Positions 13,487 to 19,718 of a stretch of 23,283 nt of DNA are shown one piece after another. The stretch is from an uncultured Oscillospiraceae bacterium. Its GTDB lineage: Bacteria; Bacillota; Clostridia; Oscillospirales; Oscillospiraceae. The stretch spans positions 1 through 23,283 of the forward strand of contig CAJUPS010000052.1 of the NCBI GenBank assembly GCA_910588045.1, in the 5' to 3' direction. Positions within the stretch are counted from its first letter, which is position 1, and every line of letters begins with the position of its first letter. The notes under the pieces were generated by a model. The model was not told the DNA's origin. It saw only the letters and a program-made list of their open reading frames with translations, and did no database searches. Both the position numbers and the translations under genes were made by a program.

Positions 13487-13935
13487 GGTGTCAGCTCCAA
13501 TTTCATAATGATCGCGTCCTCTTTGGGGGACAGGTAATAGTTTTTCCGCCGCCCGATTTCCTGATACCCCATTTTGCGGTACAATTCCACAGCCGCGCGG
13601 TTGGAAGGACGGACCTCCAGGGTGAGGAAGGCCAGCCCTTGTTCCATGGCAGTCTGACGGAAACGCTCTAACAGGGCGGCGGCAATTCCTTGCCGCCTGA
13701 AATCCGGGTGGACGGCGATGTCGTCAATATTTCCCTCATCCGCAACAGCGGTAAAAATGAGGAAGGCCCGCACAGCGCCGTCCGCGCTCTGTACCACCAG
13801 ATTGGTGGAGTTGGGATTTTCCAGCGATTCCTTGAAAATTTGCCGGGACCAGGGGTCCTCCGGAAAGCAGATTTTTTCCAATTCCTCCACCCCGTCCAGG
13901 TGGGCGGAGGTCATAGGGATAATAGGATACTCCAT
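13477..13935 (-). CDS. rimI: Ribosomal-protein-alanine N-acetyltransferase (RimI-like)
   Basis: A 152-residue GNAT enzyme of RimI type, which acetylates the N-terminus of ribosomal protein S18 in the cytosol. Typical features are the N-terminal CFPEDPWSRQIFKESL, the central IDDIAVHPDFRRQGIAAALL with the acetyl-CoA loop RRQGIA, and LEVRPSNRAAVELYRKMGYQEIGRRKNYY, the conserved RimI C-terminal signature. ATG 13935 lies 2 bases after the polA stop, with GGAGG about 10 bases upstream inside polA. A longer reading to 14064 would overlap polA heavily and was rejected. The gene overlaps the next GNAT gene by 10 bases. Confidence 0.88.
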   Translation of the reverse strand: MEYPIIPMTSAHLDGVEELEKICFPEDPWSRQIFKESLENPNSTNLVVQSADGAVRAFLIFTAVADEGNIDDIAVHPDFRRQGIAAALLERFRQTAMEQGLAFLTLEVRPSNRAAVELYRKMGYQEIGRRKNYYLSPKEDAIIMKLELTPCT

Positions 13936-13937
13936 GT

Positions 13938-16586
13938 CTATTTCGCCTCCAGCCAGTTCTTTCCGCTGTGGGCGTCCGCCGTCAGGGGCACGGCCAGCTG
14001 CCAGACCCCCTCCATCTCCTCCGTGAGCAGGCGCTCCACCCGCTCCGCCTCGTCCTCGGGGCACTCGACAATGAGCTCGTCGTGGACCTGCATGATGAGC
14101 CTGGCCCGCAGGTCCTCCCGCCGCAGGCGGTCAAACACCCTTACCATCGCCAGCTTGATGATGTCCGCCGCCGCGCCCTGGATGGGCATGTTCAGCGCCA
14201 CCCGCTCCCCAAAGGAGCGGGTATTGAAATTGCTGGCCTTGATCTCCGGCAGCGCCCGGCGGCGGTGGAACATGGTCTCCACGTACCCGTCCGCCCTGGC
14301 CTTCTCCACCACGCCGTCCATATACGCCTTCACCCCGGGAAACCGGGCGAAATAGGCGTCCATATACGCCTTGGCCTCCGCCACCGTCACCCCCAGGTCC
14401 TGGGAGAGCGAGAACGCGGAGATCCCGTACACGATGCCGAAGTTCACCGCCTTGGCCGCCCGGCGCATACCGGCCGTCACCTGGTCCAGCGCCACGCCGA
14501 ACACGTGGGCGGCAGTCACCGTGTGGAAGTCCTCCCCGGACAGGAACGCCTCCTGCATGGCCTTGTCCCCGGAGATGTGGGCCAGAAGGCGAAGCTCGAT
14601 CTGACTGTAGTCCGCGTCCACCAGCACCATGCCCGGCCCCGCCGTGAACATGCGGCGCAGCTCGCTGCCCAGCTCTGTCCGGGTGGGAATGTTCTGCAAA
14701 TTGGGCTCCGTGGAGCTCAGACGTCCGGTGGCGGTGACGGTCATCTGGAAGCTGGTGCGCACCCGGGTGTCGTCGGAAATCACCTTCAAAAGGCCGTCCA
14801 CATAGGTGCTCTTGAGCTTGGCGTACTGCCGGTACTCCAGCACCTCCCCCACGATGGGGTGCGCGCCCCGGAGCTTGTCCAGGACCTCGGCGTTGGTGGA
14901 GTAGCCCGTCTTCGTTTTCTTGTAAGCGGGCAGCCCCAGCCGCTCAAAGAGGATTTCTCCCAGCTGCTTGGGGGAGTTGATGTTGAACTTCCCCGCGTAG
15001 GAATAGATCCGCTGTTCCAACTTCTCCAGCGCGGCGGTCAGGGTCTCGCCGAAGCACGTCAGGGCCGCCACGTCCACCCGGAACCCCGCGTGCTCCATCT
15101 CGGCCAGCACCCGGCACAGGGGCAGCTCCACGTTGAAATACAGCCAGTCCACCCCCGTCTCCTTCAGCTTGGGCAGCATGGCCTCATACAGCGCGGCCAC
15201 GGCGGACATATAGCTCAAAAACGATGCTTCCACCTCGACCGCGTTCCCCAGCAGGGAGAAGGCGTCCTTCTCCAGATACAGCGGCTTGGGCAGCTCCTCC
15301 TTGAACCAGGAGGCGAACAGACGCCCGATGTCGTAGTGCCCCGCCGTGGCGTCCAGCAGATACCCCGCCAGGGCCGTGTCGAAGAGGAAGCCCTCCGCCG
15401 GGAGGCCGTTCTCCAGCAGCGTTCTGGTCAGGTCCTTCACGTCGTGGGACACCTTCCGGACGTCCTCCGAAAACAGGGCGGAGAGCAGCTTGTCCCAGTC
15501 GCCGAGGTAGCGGCTGAAATAGAACTCCCCCACCGTGGACGAATGCTCCCCCGTGGCGCACTCCGCTACCACGGCGCTGAGGTCCGGCAGGGCCAGCACC
15601 GTCACATACTCCGCCCGCCGGAAGAGCTCCAGCAGCGCCTCCGCCCTTGGTTCGTCCGTCACGGTCTCCACGTGGGTCTCCCAGTCGTCCTTCTCCTCTC
15701 TGGGCTCCGACGGGGCGGTGAGGCCCATTTTCTCAATGAGCTTGTTGAACTCCAGCCGCAGGAAGACGCCATATAATTCCGGTTTCACCGGCCGCCGCAG
15801 GTTCTCCTCCGGCACAAAGGCCAGCGGCGCGTCGGTGATGATGGTGGCCAGGTGGTGGCTCATCCGGGCGTCGGCCTCCCCCTCCGCCAGCTTCCTGAGG
15901 GCGGCGGGCTTGGCCTCCACGTCCGGCATGGCCGCGTAGAGCGCGTCGATGGTCTGGTACTTCTGCACCAGGGCCATGGCGGTCTTTTCCCCCACGCCCT
16001 TGACGCCGGGGATGTTGTCCGAGCTGTCCCCCATGAGGGCCTTCAGGTCGATGATATGGATGGGGTCGAACCCATAGGCCTCCCGGAAGGTCTCCGGGGT
16101 CATGTCCTTGGTGGTCGTCTGGCCCATCCGCGTGGACACCAGCTTGACCTTGGTGTGGTCCGTCACCAGCTGGAGGCTGTCCTTGTCCCCGGTGACCACC
16201 ACGCAGTCCCAGCCGGTGGCCTCGCATTTGCGGGAGATGGTGCCGATGAGATCGTCGGCCTCATAGCCCGCCAGCTCGTAGCGGGGCACGTCCATGGCGT
16301 CCAGCACCTCCTTGAGCACCGGCATCTGCTGGGACAGCTCCTCGGGCATACCCTTCCGCTGGGCCTTGTAGCCGTCGTACTCCAGGTGGCGGAAGGTGGG
16401 CTCCCGGCGGTCGAAGGTGACGCAAAGCGCCTCCGGCTTCTCCTCGTCCAAAAGGCGCTGGAGCGTGGTGACGAAGCCGTAGACCGCGTTGGTGTAGAGT
16501 CCGTCCCGGGTGGTCAGGGGCCGGATGCCGTAAAAGGAGCGGTTGACGATACTGTTGCCGTCAATGACCATCAGTTTCTTGCTCAT
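13938..16586 (-). CDS. polA: DNA polymerase I
   Basis: An 882-residue family A polymerase for Okazaki-fragment maturation and repair. Residues 1 to about 290 are the 5'-3' exonuclease (MVIDGNSIVNRSFYGIRPL; YEADDLIGTIS; GDSSDNIPGVKGVGEKTA). Residues about 300-470 are a 3'-5' exonuclease-like domain in which the metal-binding DxE pair is replaced (VTVLALPDLSAV), so proofreading is probably absent, as in other Bacillota PolA. The polymerase domain shows motif A DYSQIELRLLAHISGD, motif B RRAAKAVNFGIVYGIS and motif C QVHDELIVECP (about 833-843). ATG 16586 has AGGAG 8 bases upstream. It heads a polA-rimI-GNAT operon. Confidence 0.97.
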   Translation of the reverse strand: MSKKLMVIDGNSIVNRSFYGIRPLTTRDGLYTNAVYGFVTTLQRLLDEEKPEALCVTFDRREPTFRHLEYDGYKAQRKGMPEELSQQMPVLKEVLDAMDVPRYELAGYEADDLIGTISRKCEATGWDCVVVTGDKDSLQLVTDHTKVKLVSTRMGQTTTKDMTPETFREAYGFDPIHIIDLKALMGDSSDNIPGVKGVGEKTAMALVQKYQTIDALYAAMPDVEAKPAALRKLAEGEADARMSHHLATIITDAPLAFVPEENLRRPVKPELYGVFLRLEFNKLIEKMGLTAPSEPREEKDDWETHVETVTDEPRAEALLELFRRAEYVTVLALPDLSAVVAECATGEHSSTVGEFYFSRYLGDWDKLLSALFSEDVRKVSHDVKDLTRTLLENGLPAEGFLFDTALAGYLLDATAGHYDIGRLFASWFKEELPKPLYLEKDAFSLLGNAVEVEASFLSYMSAVAALYEAMLPKLKETGVDWLYFNVELPLCRVLAEMEHAGFRVDVAALTCFGETLTAALEKLEQRIYSYAGKFNINSPKQLGEILFERLGLPAYKKTKTGYSTNAEVLDKLRGAHPIVGEVLEYRQYAKLKSTYVDGLLKVISDDTRVRTSFQMTVTATGRLSSTEPNLQNIPTRTELGSELRRMFTAGPGMVLVDADYSQIELRLLAHISGDKAMQEAFLSGEDFHTVTAAHVFGVALDQVTAGMRRAAKAVNFGIVYGISAFSLSQDLGVTVAEAKAYMDAYFARFPGVKAYMDGVVEKARADGYVETMFHRRRALPEIKASNFNTRSFGERVALNMPIQGAAADIIKLAMVRVFDRLRREDLRARLIMQVHDELIVECPEDEAERVERLLTEEMEGVWQLAVPLTADAHSGKNWLEAK

Positions 16587-16679
16587 AGTGGATTCTCCTA
16601 TCATGGGCCACGCCCCGGGAGCGGCCTCTTGTCCAGATACCGCGCCGGGGCGCAGGGGATGTTCCATCCTGTTGAGAAA

Positions 16680-16708
16680 AGTATACCACGTTTTCCAGGG
16701 AATTACAA
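16680..16708 (-). promoter_or_regulatory. Promoter of the polA operon
   Basis: On the minus strand TTGTAA (16703-16708) and TATACT (16680-16685) are 17 bases apart. The start point is near 16673, leaving a GC-rich leader of about 87 bases. The -35 starts just past the terminator of the upstream surface-protein gene. Confidence 0.65.
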
Positions 16709-16710
16709 CC

Positions 16711-16747
16711 GAAAAAGAAAAAGCCCCGGAGACAGATGCCTCCGGGG
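16711..16747 (-). terminator. Rho-independent terminator of the surface-protein gene
   Basis: CCCCGGAG/CTCCGGGG (16724-16731 and 16740-16747) forms a perfect 8-bp stem. On the minus strand it is followed by CTTTTTCTTTTTC. It is 92 bases past the stop codon of the gene at 16839-18470 and separates that gene from polA. Confidence 0.85.
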
Positions 16748-16838
16748 TCCGTTTTCAATAGGAGGGGACCGGGTGCGCAAAAGCCCGGCCCCCTATAACC
16801 TTGCCCGGAGGGGGCTCCGGTTGGTCTGCGGGGTTAGG

Positions 16839-18470
16839 TTAAGCCTCAGCGGGCTCCTCGGCGGGGTCTGCGGGGACAACTGCGGGCTCTTCCACCTCAG
16901 GGACCTCGATCTCCGTGGTCTCCTCAACAGCCGGGGCTTCGGTGGGCGTTGTCAGAGGAGCAACCTCAAGGGGAACCACCGTAACCTCCTCATCCGTCTC
17001 ATCGGCTTCTTCCACCTCTACCGAATCTTCCAGGGTGGAAATCTCATTTGCAGCCTCAGGAGCCACATATTCGGACGGGTCCTTCATGGTAATGTCGAAA
17101 GCAATGTTCAGAACGAACTCCGGCTCCAGAGTGGCGGCATCACTGGTGCCGCCTGTGGGAACCTTTACCGCGCTCAACTGATAGAACGCGCCATCGGAAA
17201 CAAAGCTGGGCCCGGGGAAGCCATAGTAGAACGTATCATAGGAGATACCGGTCTGTGTATCTGTATACTCATTGGTCGGGGTTTTGAGCGCTCCCAGAGG
17301 ACTGCTTTCATCGGGTGTCGTGCCAACCTTGAGCTGATAATACTGATAGGTATAGCCTTCCTCTGTGCATTTGGGAATAGCCAGGCCCACCCAGCTCGCC
17401 TTAAAGGGAGCATTTTCGGAGTTTGCGTGCCAATACAGATCTCTGGCTGTAATCACCACGTTGAACTCATTGTCATTTTCCCCATTGGTCACAGAAATGC
17501 TCTGGCTTGCGTTCAGGACATCAGACGGAATAGGATTGGACTGGGAGTGGTCCTCCAGCGGAGCCTTCTTAATCCCCGGGTCGGCCATATGGGTATCCGT
17601 AATGATCAAATCGGGAATAAAGATGGAGGCATCATCCTCGTCCTCCTCCGCATCATCCTTATCCTCCTCGGTGGGATCGGCGGTTGTGTCGGTAACAGTC
17701 ACATTGGAAGCACCGGCACCGGAAACCGTCAGCTCACCGGTGTTATCGGTGACTTCGGTGACGGTGGCAGTCTCGGACACAGCCAGCTCAGCACCGGTGG
17801 CGGTCTCGGCCACGGTGACGCTCTCCACAGTACCGGCCACATCGGCCTTCACATCGGGAGCGGCCACTTCCAGGGTGGAGACAGTGGCGTTCTCAGCCAC
17901 GGTAACGGTGGCGGCAGCAGCGGTCTCGGTCACGGATACGCTGGCGACCTCACCCACGACCTCAACGGCAGCGGCGGGAGCGGATACCTCGACGGTCTCC
18001 ACCTTGGCGGTCTCGGCCACGGTGACAGCGGTTTTCTCGGCTTCTTCCGCTACGGTGACGGTCTTGACCTCACCGGCAACGGCGACAGTGGTCTCGGGGG
18101 CAGTCACGGTGACGGAGGCGGCCACAGCCTTCTCCTCCACGGTCACGTCGGCCTTGGCCATGACGATAACGGCATTAACGTCAGCGCCTTCACTCAGGAT
18201 AACCTTGGCGCCCTCAGCGCCGGGAGCCACCAGCAGGCCCGTGGACAGCTTCGCATCCTTAACGGTAACGGACACGGGAGCGACGACCAGGACCAGACCG
18301 TCCGCATCTGCGGTGATCTCGGTGTCTTCAGAGACGTACTGAGCGATTTCGCTTTCCTCATAGCCCAACTCGGCTGCGAGATCGGCGAACTCGGCGGCCA
18401 TTGCCGTGGCAGGCAGCATACCCAGCACTAAGCAAAGGACCGTCAACAGGGACAAAAGTTTCTTACGCAT
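16839..18470 (-). CDS. Secreted repeat-rich surface protein, probably phase-variable
   Basis: A 543-residue exported protein of unrecognised family. Residues 1-26 are a signal peptide (MRKKLLSLLTVLCLVLGMLPATAMAA). Residues about 55-255 are Val/Thr/Ala-rich strand-turn repeats with recurring VTVAE/VEVSAP-type units, as in stacked beta-solenoid or adhesin stalks. An acidic linker (about 262-283, rich in E and D) follows. A distinct, tyrosine-rich domain spans about 318-470, with QSISVTNGENDNEFNVVITA and YYGFPGPSFVSDGAFYQL. The last 65 residues are Glu/Pro/Val-rich. There is no LPXTG, S-layer or C-terminal membrane anchor. AGGAGG lies 7 bases before the ATG. Directly upstream is a candidate invertible segment and a tyrosine recombinase, suggesting on/off switching of this protein. 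Confidence 0.8.
   Translation of the reverse strand: MRKKLLSLLTVLCLVLGMLPATAMAAEFADLAAELGYEESEIAQYVSEDTEITADADGLVLVVAPVSVTVKDAKLSTGLLVAPGAEGAKVILSEGADVNAVIVMAKADVTVEEKAVAASVTVTAPETTVAVAGEVKTVTVAEEAEKTAVTVAETAKVETVEVSAPAAAVEVVGEVASVSVTETAAAATVTVAENATVSTLEVAAPDVKADVAGTVESVTVAETATGAELAVSETATVTEVTDNTGELTVSGAGASNVTVTDTTADPTEEDKDDAEEDEDDASIFIPDLIITDTHMADPGIKKAPLEDHSQSNPIPSDVLNASQSISVTNGENDNEFNVVITARDLYWHANSENAPFKASWVGLAIPKCTEEGYTYQYYQLKVGTTPDESSPLGALKTPTNEYTDTQTGISYDTFYYGFPGPSFVSDGAFYQLSAVKVPTGGTSDAATLEPEFVLNIAFDITMKDPSEYVAPEAANEISTLEDSVEVEEADETDEEVTVVPLEVAPLTTPTEAPAVEETTEIEVPEVEEPAVVPADPAEEPAEA
17690..18300 (-). repeat. Degenerate repeats within the surface-protein gene
   Basis: The coding DNA repeats variants of a TCTCGGCCACGGTGAC motif (for example near 17807, 17900, 17927 and 18010), giving the VTVAE-type protein repeats. 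Spacing is irregular, 75-120 bases. Such homology could allow repeat gain or loss by recombination. Confidence 0.6.
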
Positions 18471-18535
18471 GTTTTTTCCTCCTATAAAGTTTGTTTATTT
18501 CTCACCTGCCGAACAGGTAAAGAAACCAGAAGGTT

Positions 18536-18561
18536 ACCACGGAATTTTTATTCCGTGGTAA
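18536..18561 (+). repeat. Left inverted repeat (candidate recombination site)
   Basis: A 26-bp sequence built of arms ACCACGGAA and TTCCGTGGT around the 6-bp core TTTTTA, plus a trailing AA. It is identical to the reverse complement of 18746-18771. Arms flanking a short asymmetric core are the layout of tyrosine-recombinase crossover sites. The two cores lie in opposite orientation, which directs inversion rather than deletion. The palindrome here extends to 13 bp per arm (18533-18562). Confidence 0.8.
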
Positions 18562-18595
18562 CACAGGAGCAGGGGCCGTAAGCGCTATATTTTTT

Positions 18596-18624
18596 TATAT
18601 AGTGGGTTGCACATTTTCGAGCAA
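18596..18624 (-). promoter_or_regulatory. Weak leftward promoter candidate in the segment
   Basis: On the minus strand TTGCTC (18619-18624), a 17-base spacer and TATATA (18596-18601). In the present orientation it would start near 18589 and read into the surface-protein gene. Both hexamers are only partial matches. Confidence 0.3.
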
Positions 18625-18685
18625 CCTCTATTGTAGGAACGCGCACATGGAAAAATGATTTCTGTTAATTTTTGATGTAACCCTC

Positions 18686-18714
18686 TTGAATTTTCCTGAT
18701 AAGTATGCTAGGAT
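18686..18714 (+). promoter_or_regulatory. Rightward promoter candidate in the segment
   Basis: TTGAAT (18686-18691), a 17-base spacer and TAGGAT (18709-18714) with an extended -10 TG at 18706-18707. In the present orientation it points away from the surface-protein gene, into the terminator formed by the right repeat. After inversion its -10 would lie near 18593-18598, reading toward the surface-protein gene. Confidence 0.45.
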
Positions 18715-18730
18715 AAGGCTGACTGGTCAA
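18702..18730 (-). promoter_or_regulatory. Leftward promoter candidate in the segment
   Basis: On the minus strand TTGACC (18725-18730), a 17-base spacer and CATACT (18702-18707). It overlaps the rightward candidate. If active, it drives the surface-protein gene in the present orientation with a leader of about 225 bases. Confidence 0.4.
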
Positions 18731-18745
18731 TGTGCTGTGACCGGC

Positions 18746-18771
18746 TTACCACGGAATAAAAATTCCGTGGT
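18746..18771 (-). repeat. Right inverted repeat (candidate recombination site)
   Basis: Perfect 26-bp reverse complement of the left repeat at 18536-18561, with core TAAAAA as read on the plus strand. It ends 9 bases before the stop codon of the tyrosine recombinase. Confidence 0.8.
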
Positions 18772-18781
18772 TTTCTTTTTT
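18748..18781 (+). terminator. Plus-strand terminator formed by the right repeat
   Basis: The 10-bp stem ACCACGGAAT/ATTCCGTGGT with an AAAA loop is followed on the plus strand by TTTTCTTTTTT (18771-18781), a good intrinsic terminator. No plus-strand gene precedes it. It makes sense as the stop for the rightward promoter in the invertible segment, preventing antisense reading into the recombinase. Confidence 0.6.
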
Positions 18782-19608
18782 CATATCACCAGACGCATTT
18801 TCTCCAGCTGCCTGCGGTGCGCCTCTCCGGTCTCCATGGTGTAAATGCGGGTCGTATTGATGCTGGCGTGCCCGAGGATGTCCGCCAGACGGACAATATC
18901 TTTCTCCAGGTCGTAGTATGTCCGCGCAAACAGGTGTCGCAGGTTGTGAGGGAAGACCTTCGTCTCCGCCACGCCCGCCGCGCGGCAGAGCTTTTTCATA
19001 TCGGACCAGATGTTGCTTCGGTCCAGCGGCCTGCCGGAGCGGGTGATGAAGACGGGCCCGTCCCCAATGCCCTGCGCCTTGGCGTACCGCAGCAGCACCT
19101 TTTGCAGCTTGCCCGGCAGGAAGACCGTGCGGATCTTCCCCTTGTTGGTCACGTCCGCCCGTCCCCGCCGGACGGCCGCCACGGTGATGAATTTCAGCTC
19201 GCCCACCCGGATGCCCGCAGCGCAGATGGTCTCCATCACCAGCAGCAGCCGCTCGTTTCGCGCGCTCTTCGCCGCCGCGAGCAGGCGGCGGTACTCCGCC
19301 TGACTGAGCTCCCGGGACTCGTCCCGGAAGATCTGCCGCTGGATTTTCACGGACTTCAACCGACACTCCGGCAGTCCCAGGAAGGAAAACAGACAGTTGA
19401 GGGCGGCTACGGCCCCGTTGACCCCTGCGGGAGAGCGGACCAGCGTCTCCTTGTAGGCCCGGGCCAGCGCCCTGCTGGGCTCCCGTCCGGCCAGCCACTG
19501 GGAGAACCGCAGCGCCTCCCGGGTGTACTTTTCAATGGTAGCGGCGGACTTCTCCCCGGCGGTGAGCCAGGCGGAGAACCGCCGGATTTCATTTTCCGTG
19601 ATTTTCAT
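18781..19608 (-). CDS. Tyrosine recombinase/integrase (candidate DNA invertase)
   Basis: A 275-residue phage-integrase-family recombinase. The N-terminal SAM-like core-binding domain (residues 1-85) is followed by the catalytic domain with all signature residues: Arg134 in AGIRVGEL, Lys156 in TNKGKIR, His221 and Arg224 in HNLRHLF, His247 in LGHASI and nucleophile Tyr256 in TTRIYTME. This XerC/D-like size, with no arm-binding domain, fits local site-specific inversion, as in known invertible-promoter systems. The gene ends next to the right inverted repeat. ATG 19608 has an AAGGGGG ribosome site 8 bases upstream, inside a stable hairpin (19617-19658), so expression is likely restrained. Confidence 0.92.
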   Translation of the reverse strand: MKITENEIRRFSAWLTAGEKSAATIEKYTREALRFSQWLAGREPSRALARAYKETLVRSPAGVNGAVAALNCLFSFLGLPECRLKSVKIQRQIFRDESRELSQAEYRRLLAAAKSARNERLLLVMETICAAGIRVGELKFITVAAVRRGRADVTNKGKIRTVFLPGKLQKVLLRYAKAQGIGDGPVFITRSGRPLDRSNIWSDMKKLCRAAGVAETKVFPHNLRHLFARTYYDLEKDIVRLADILGHASINTTRIYTMETGEAHRRQLEKMRLVI

Positions 19609-19616
19609 AAAAAATT

Positions 19617-19658
19617 CCCCCTTGTGTGAGATGTCTCTATCATCTCACACAAAGGGGG
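19617..19658 (-). promoter_or_regulatory. Hairpin holding the recombinase ribosome site
   Basis: TTGTGTGAGATG (19622-19633) pairs perfectly with CATCTCACACAA (19641-19652), extended by CCCCC/GGGGG with one bulged A. In the minus-strand RNA the second arm contains AAGGGGG, the ribosome site, and is followed by AATTTTTT and the ATG. It could hide the ribosome site or act as an attenuating terminator. Confidence 0.65.
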
Positions 19659-19718
19659 GAAAGTTGCATATGATATGGAAACCTATTCAGAATTTTAGGC
19701 GGCTCCCTGCATTTCTAG

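Larger units (their letters stand above)
18562..18745. other. Candidate invertible promoter segment
   Basis: A 184-bp AT-rich, non-coding segment lies between the two inverted repeats, just upstream of the surface-protein gene. It holds promoter-like motifs on both strands (separate entries), a palindrome CTATAT/ATATAG (18585-18602) and a hairpin GGTTGC/GCAACC (18605-18626). A recombinase gene lies 10 bases beyond the right repeat. Inversion would exchange which promoter faces the surface-protein gene. Which orientation is 'on' cannot be decided from sequence. Confidence 0.7.

Noticed and set aside
13968..15776. Open frame antisense to polA
   Set aside because: Shadow of DNA polymerase I; no recognisable protein features.
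17690..18300. CRISPR-like array
   Set aside because: The repeats are degenerate, in frame and encode a repeat protein; there are no regular spacers.
15852..18431. 859-residue open frame opposite polA, its promoter and the surface-protein gene
   Set aside because: Spans a terminator and promoter of real minus-strand genes; its Gly/His repeats mirror the Val/Thr/Ala repeats of the real gene.
18536..18771. Integrase attachment sites of an excisable element
   Set aside because: The repeats are inverted, not direct, and enclose only 184 non-coding bases, which favours inversion.
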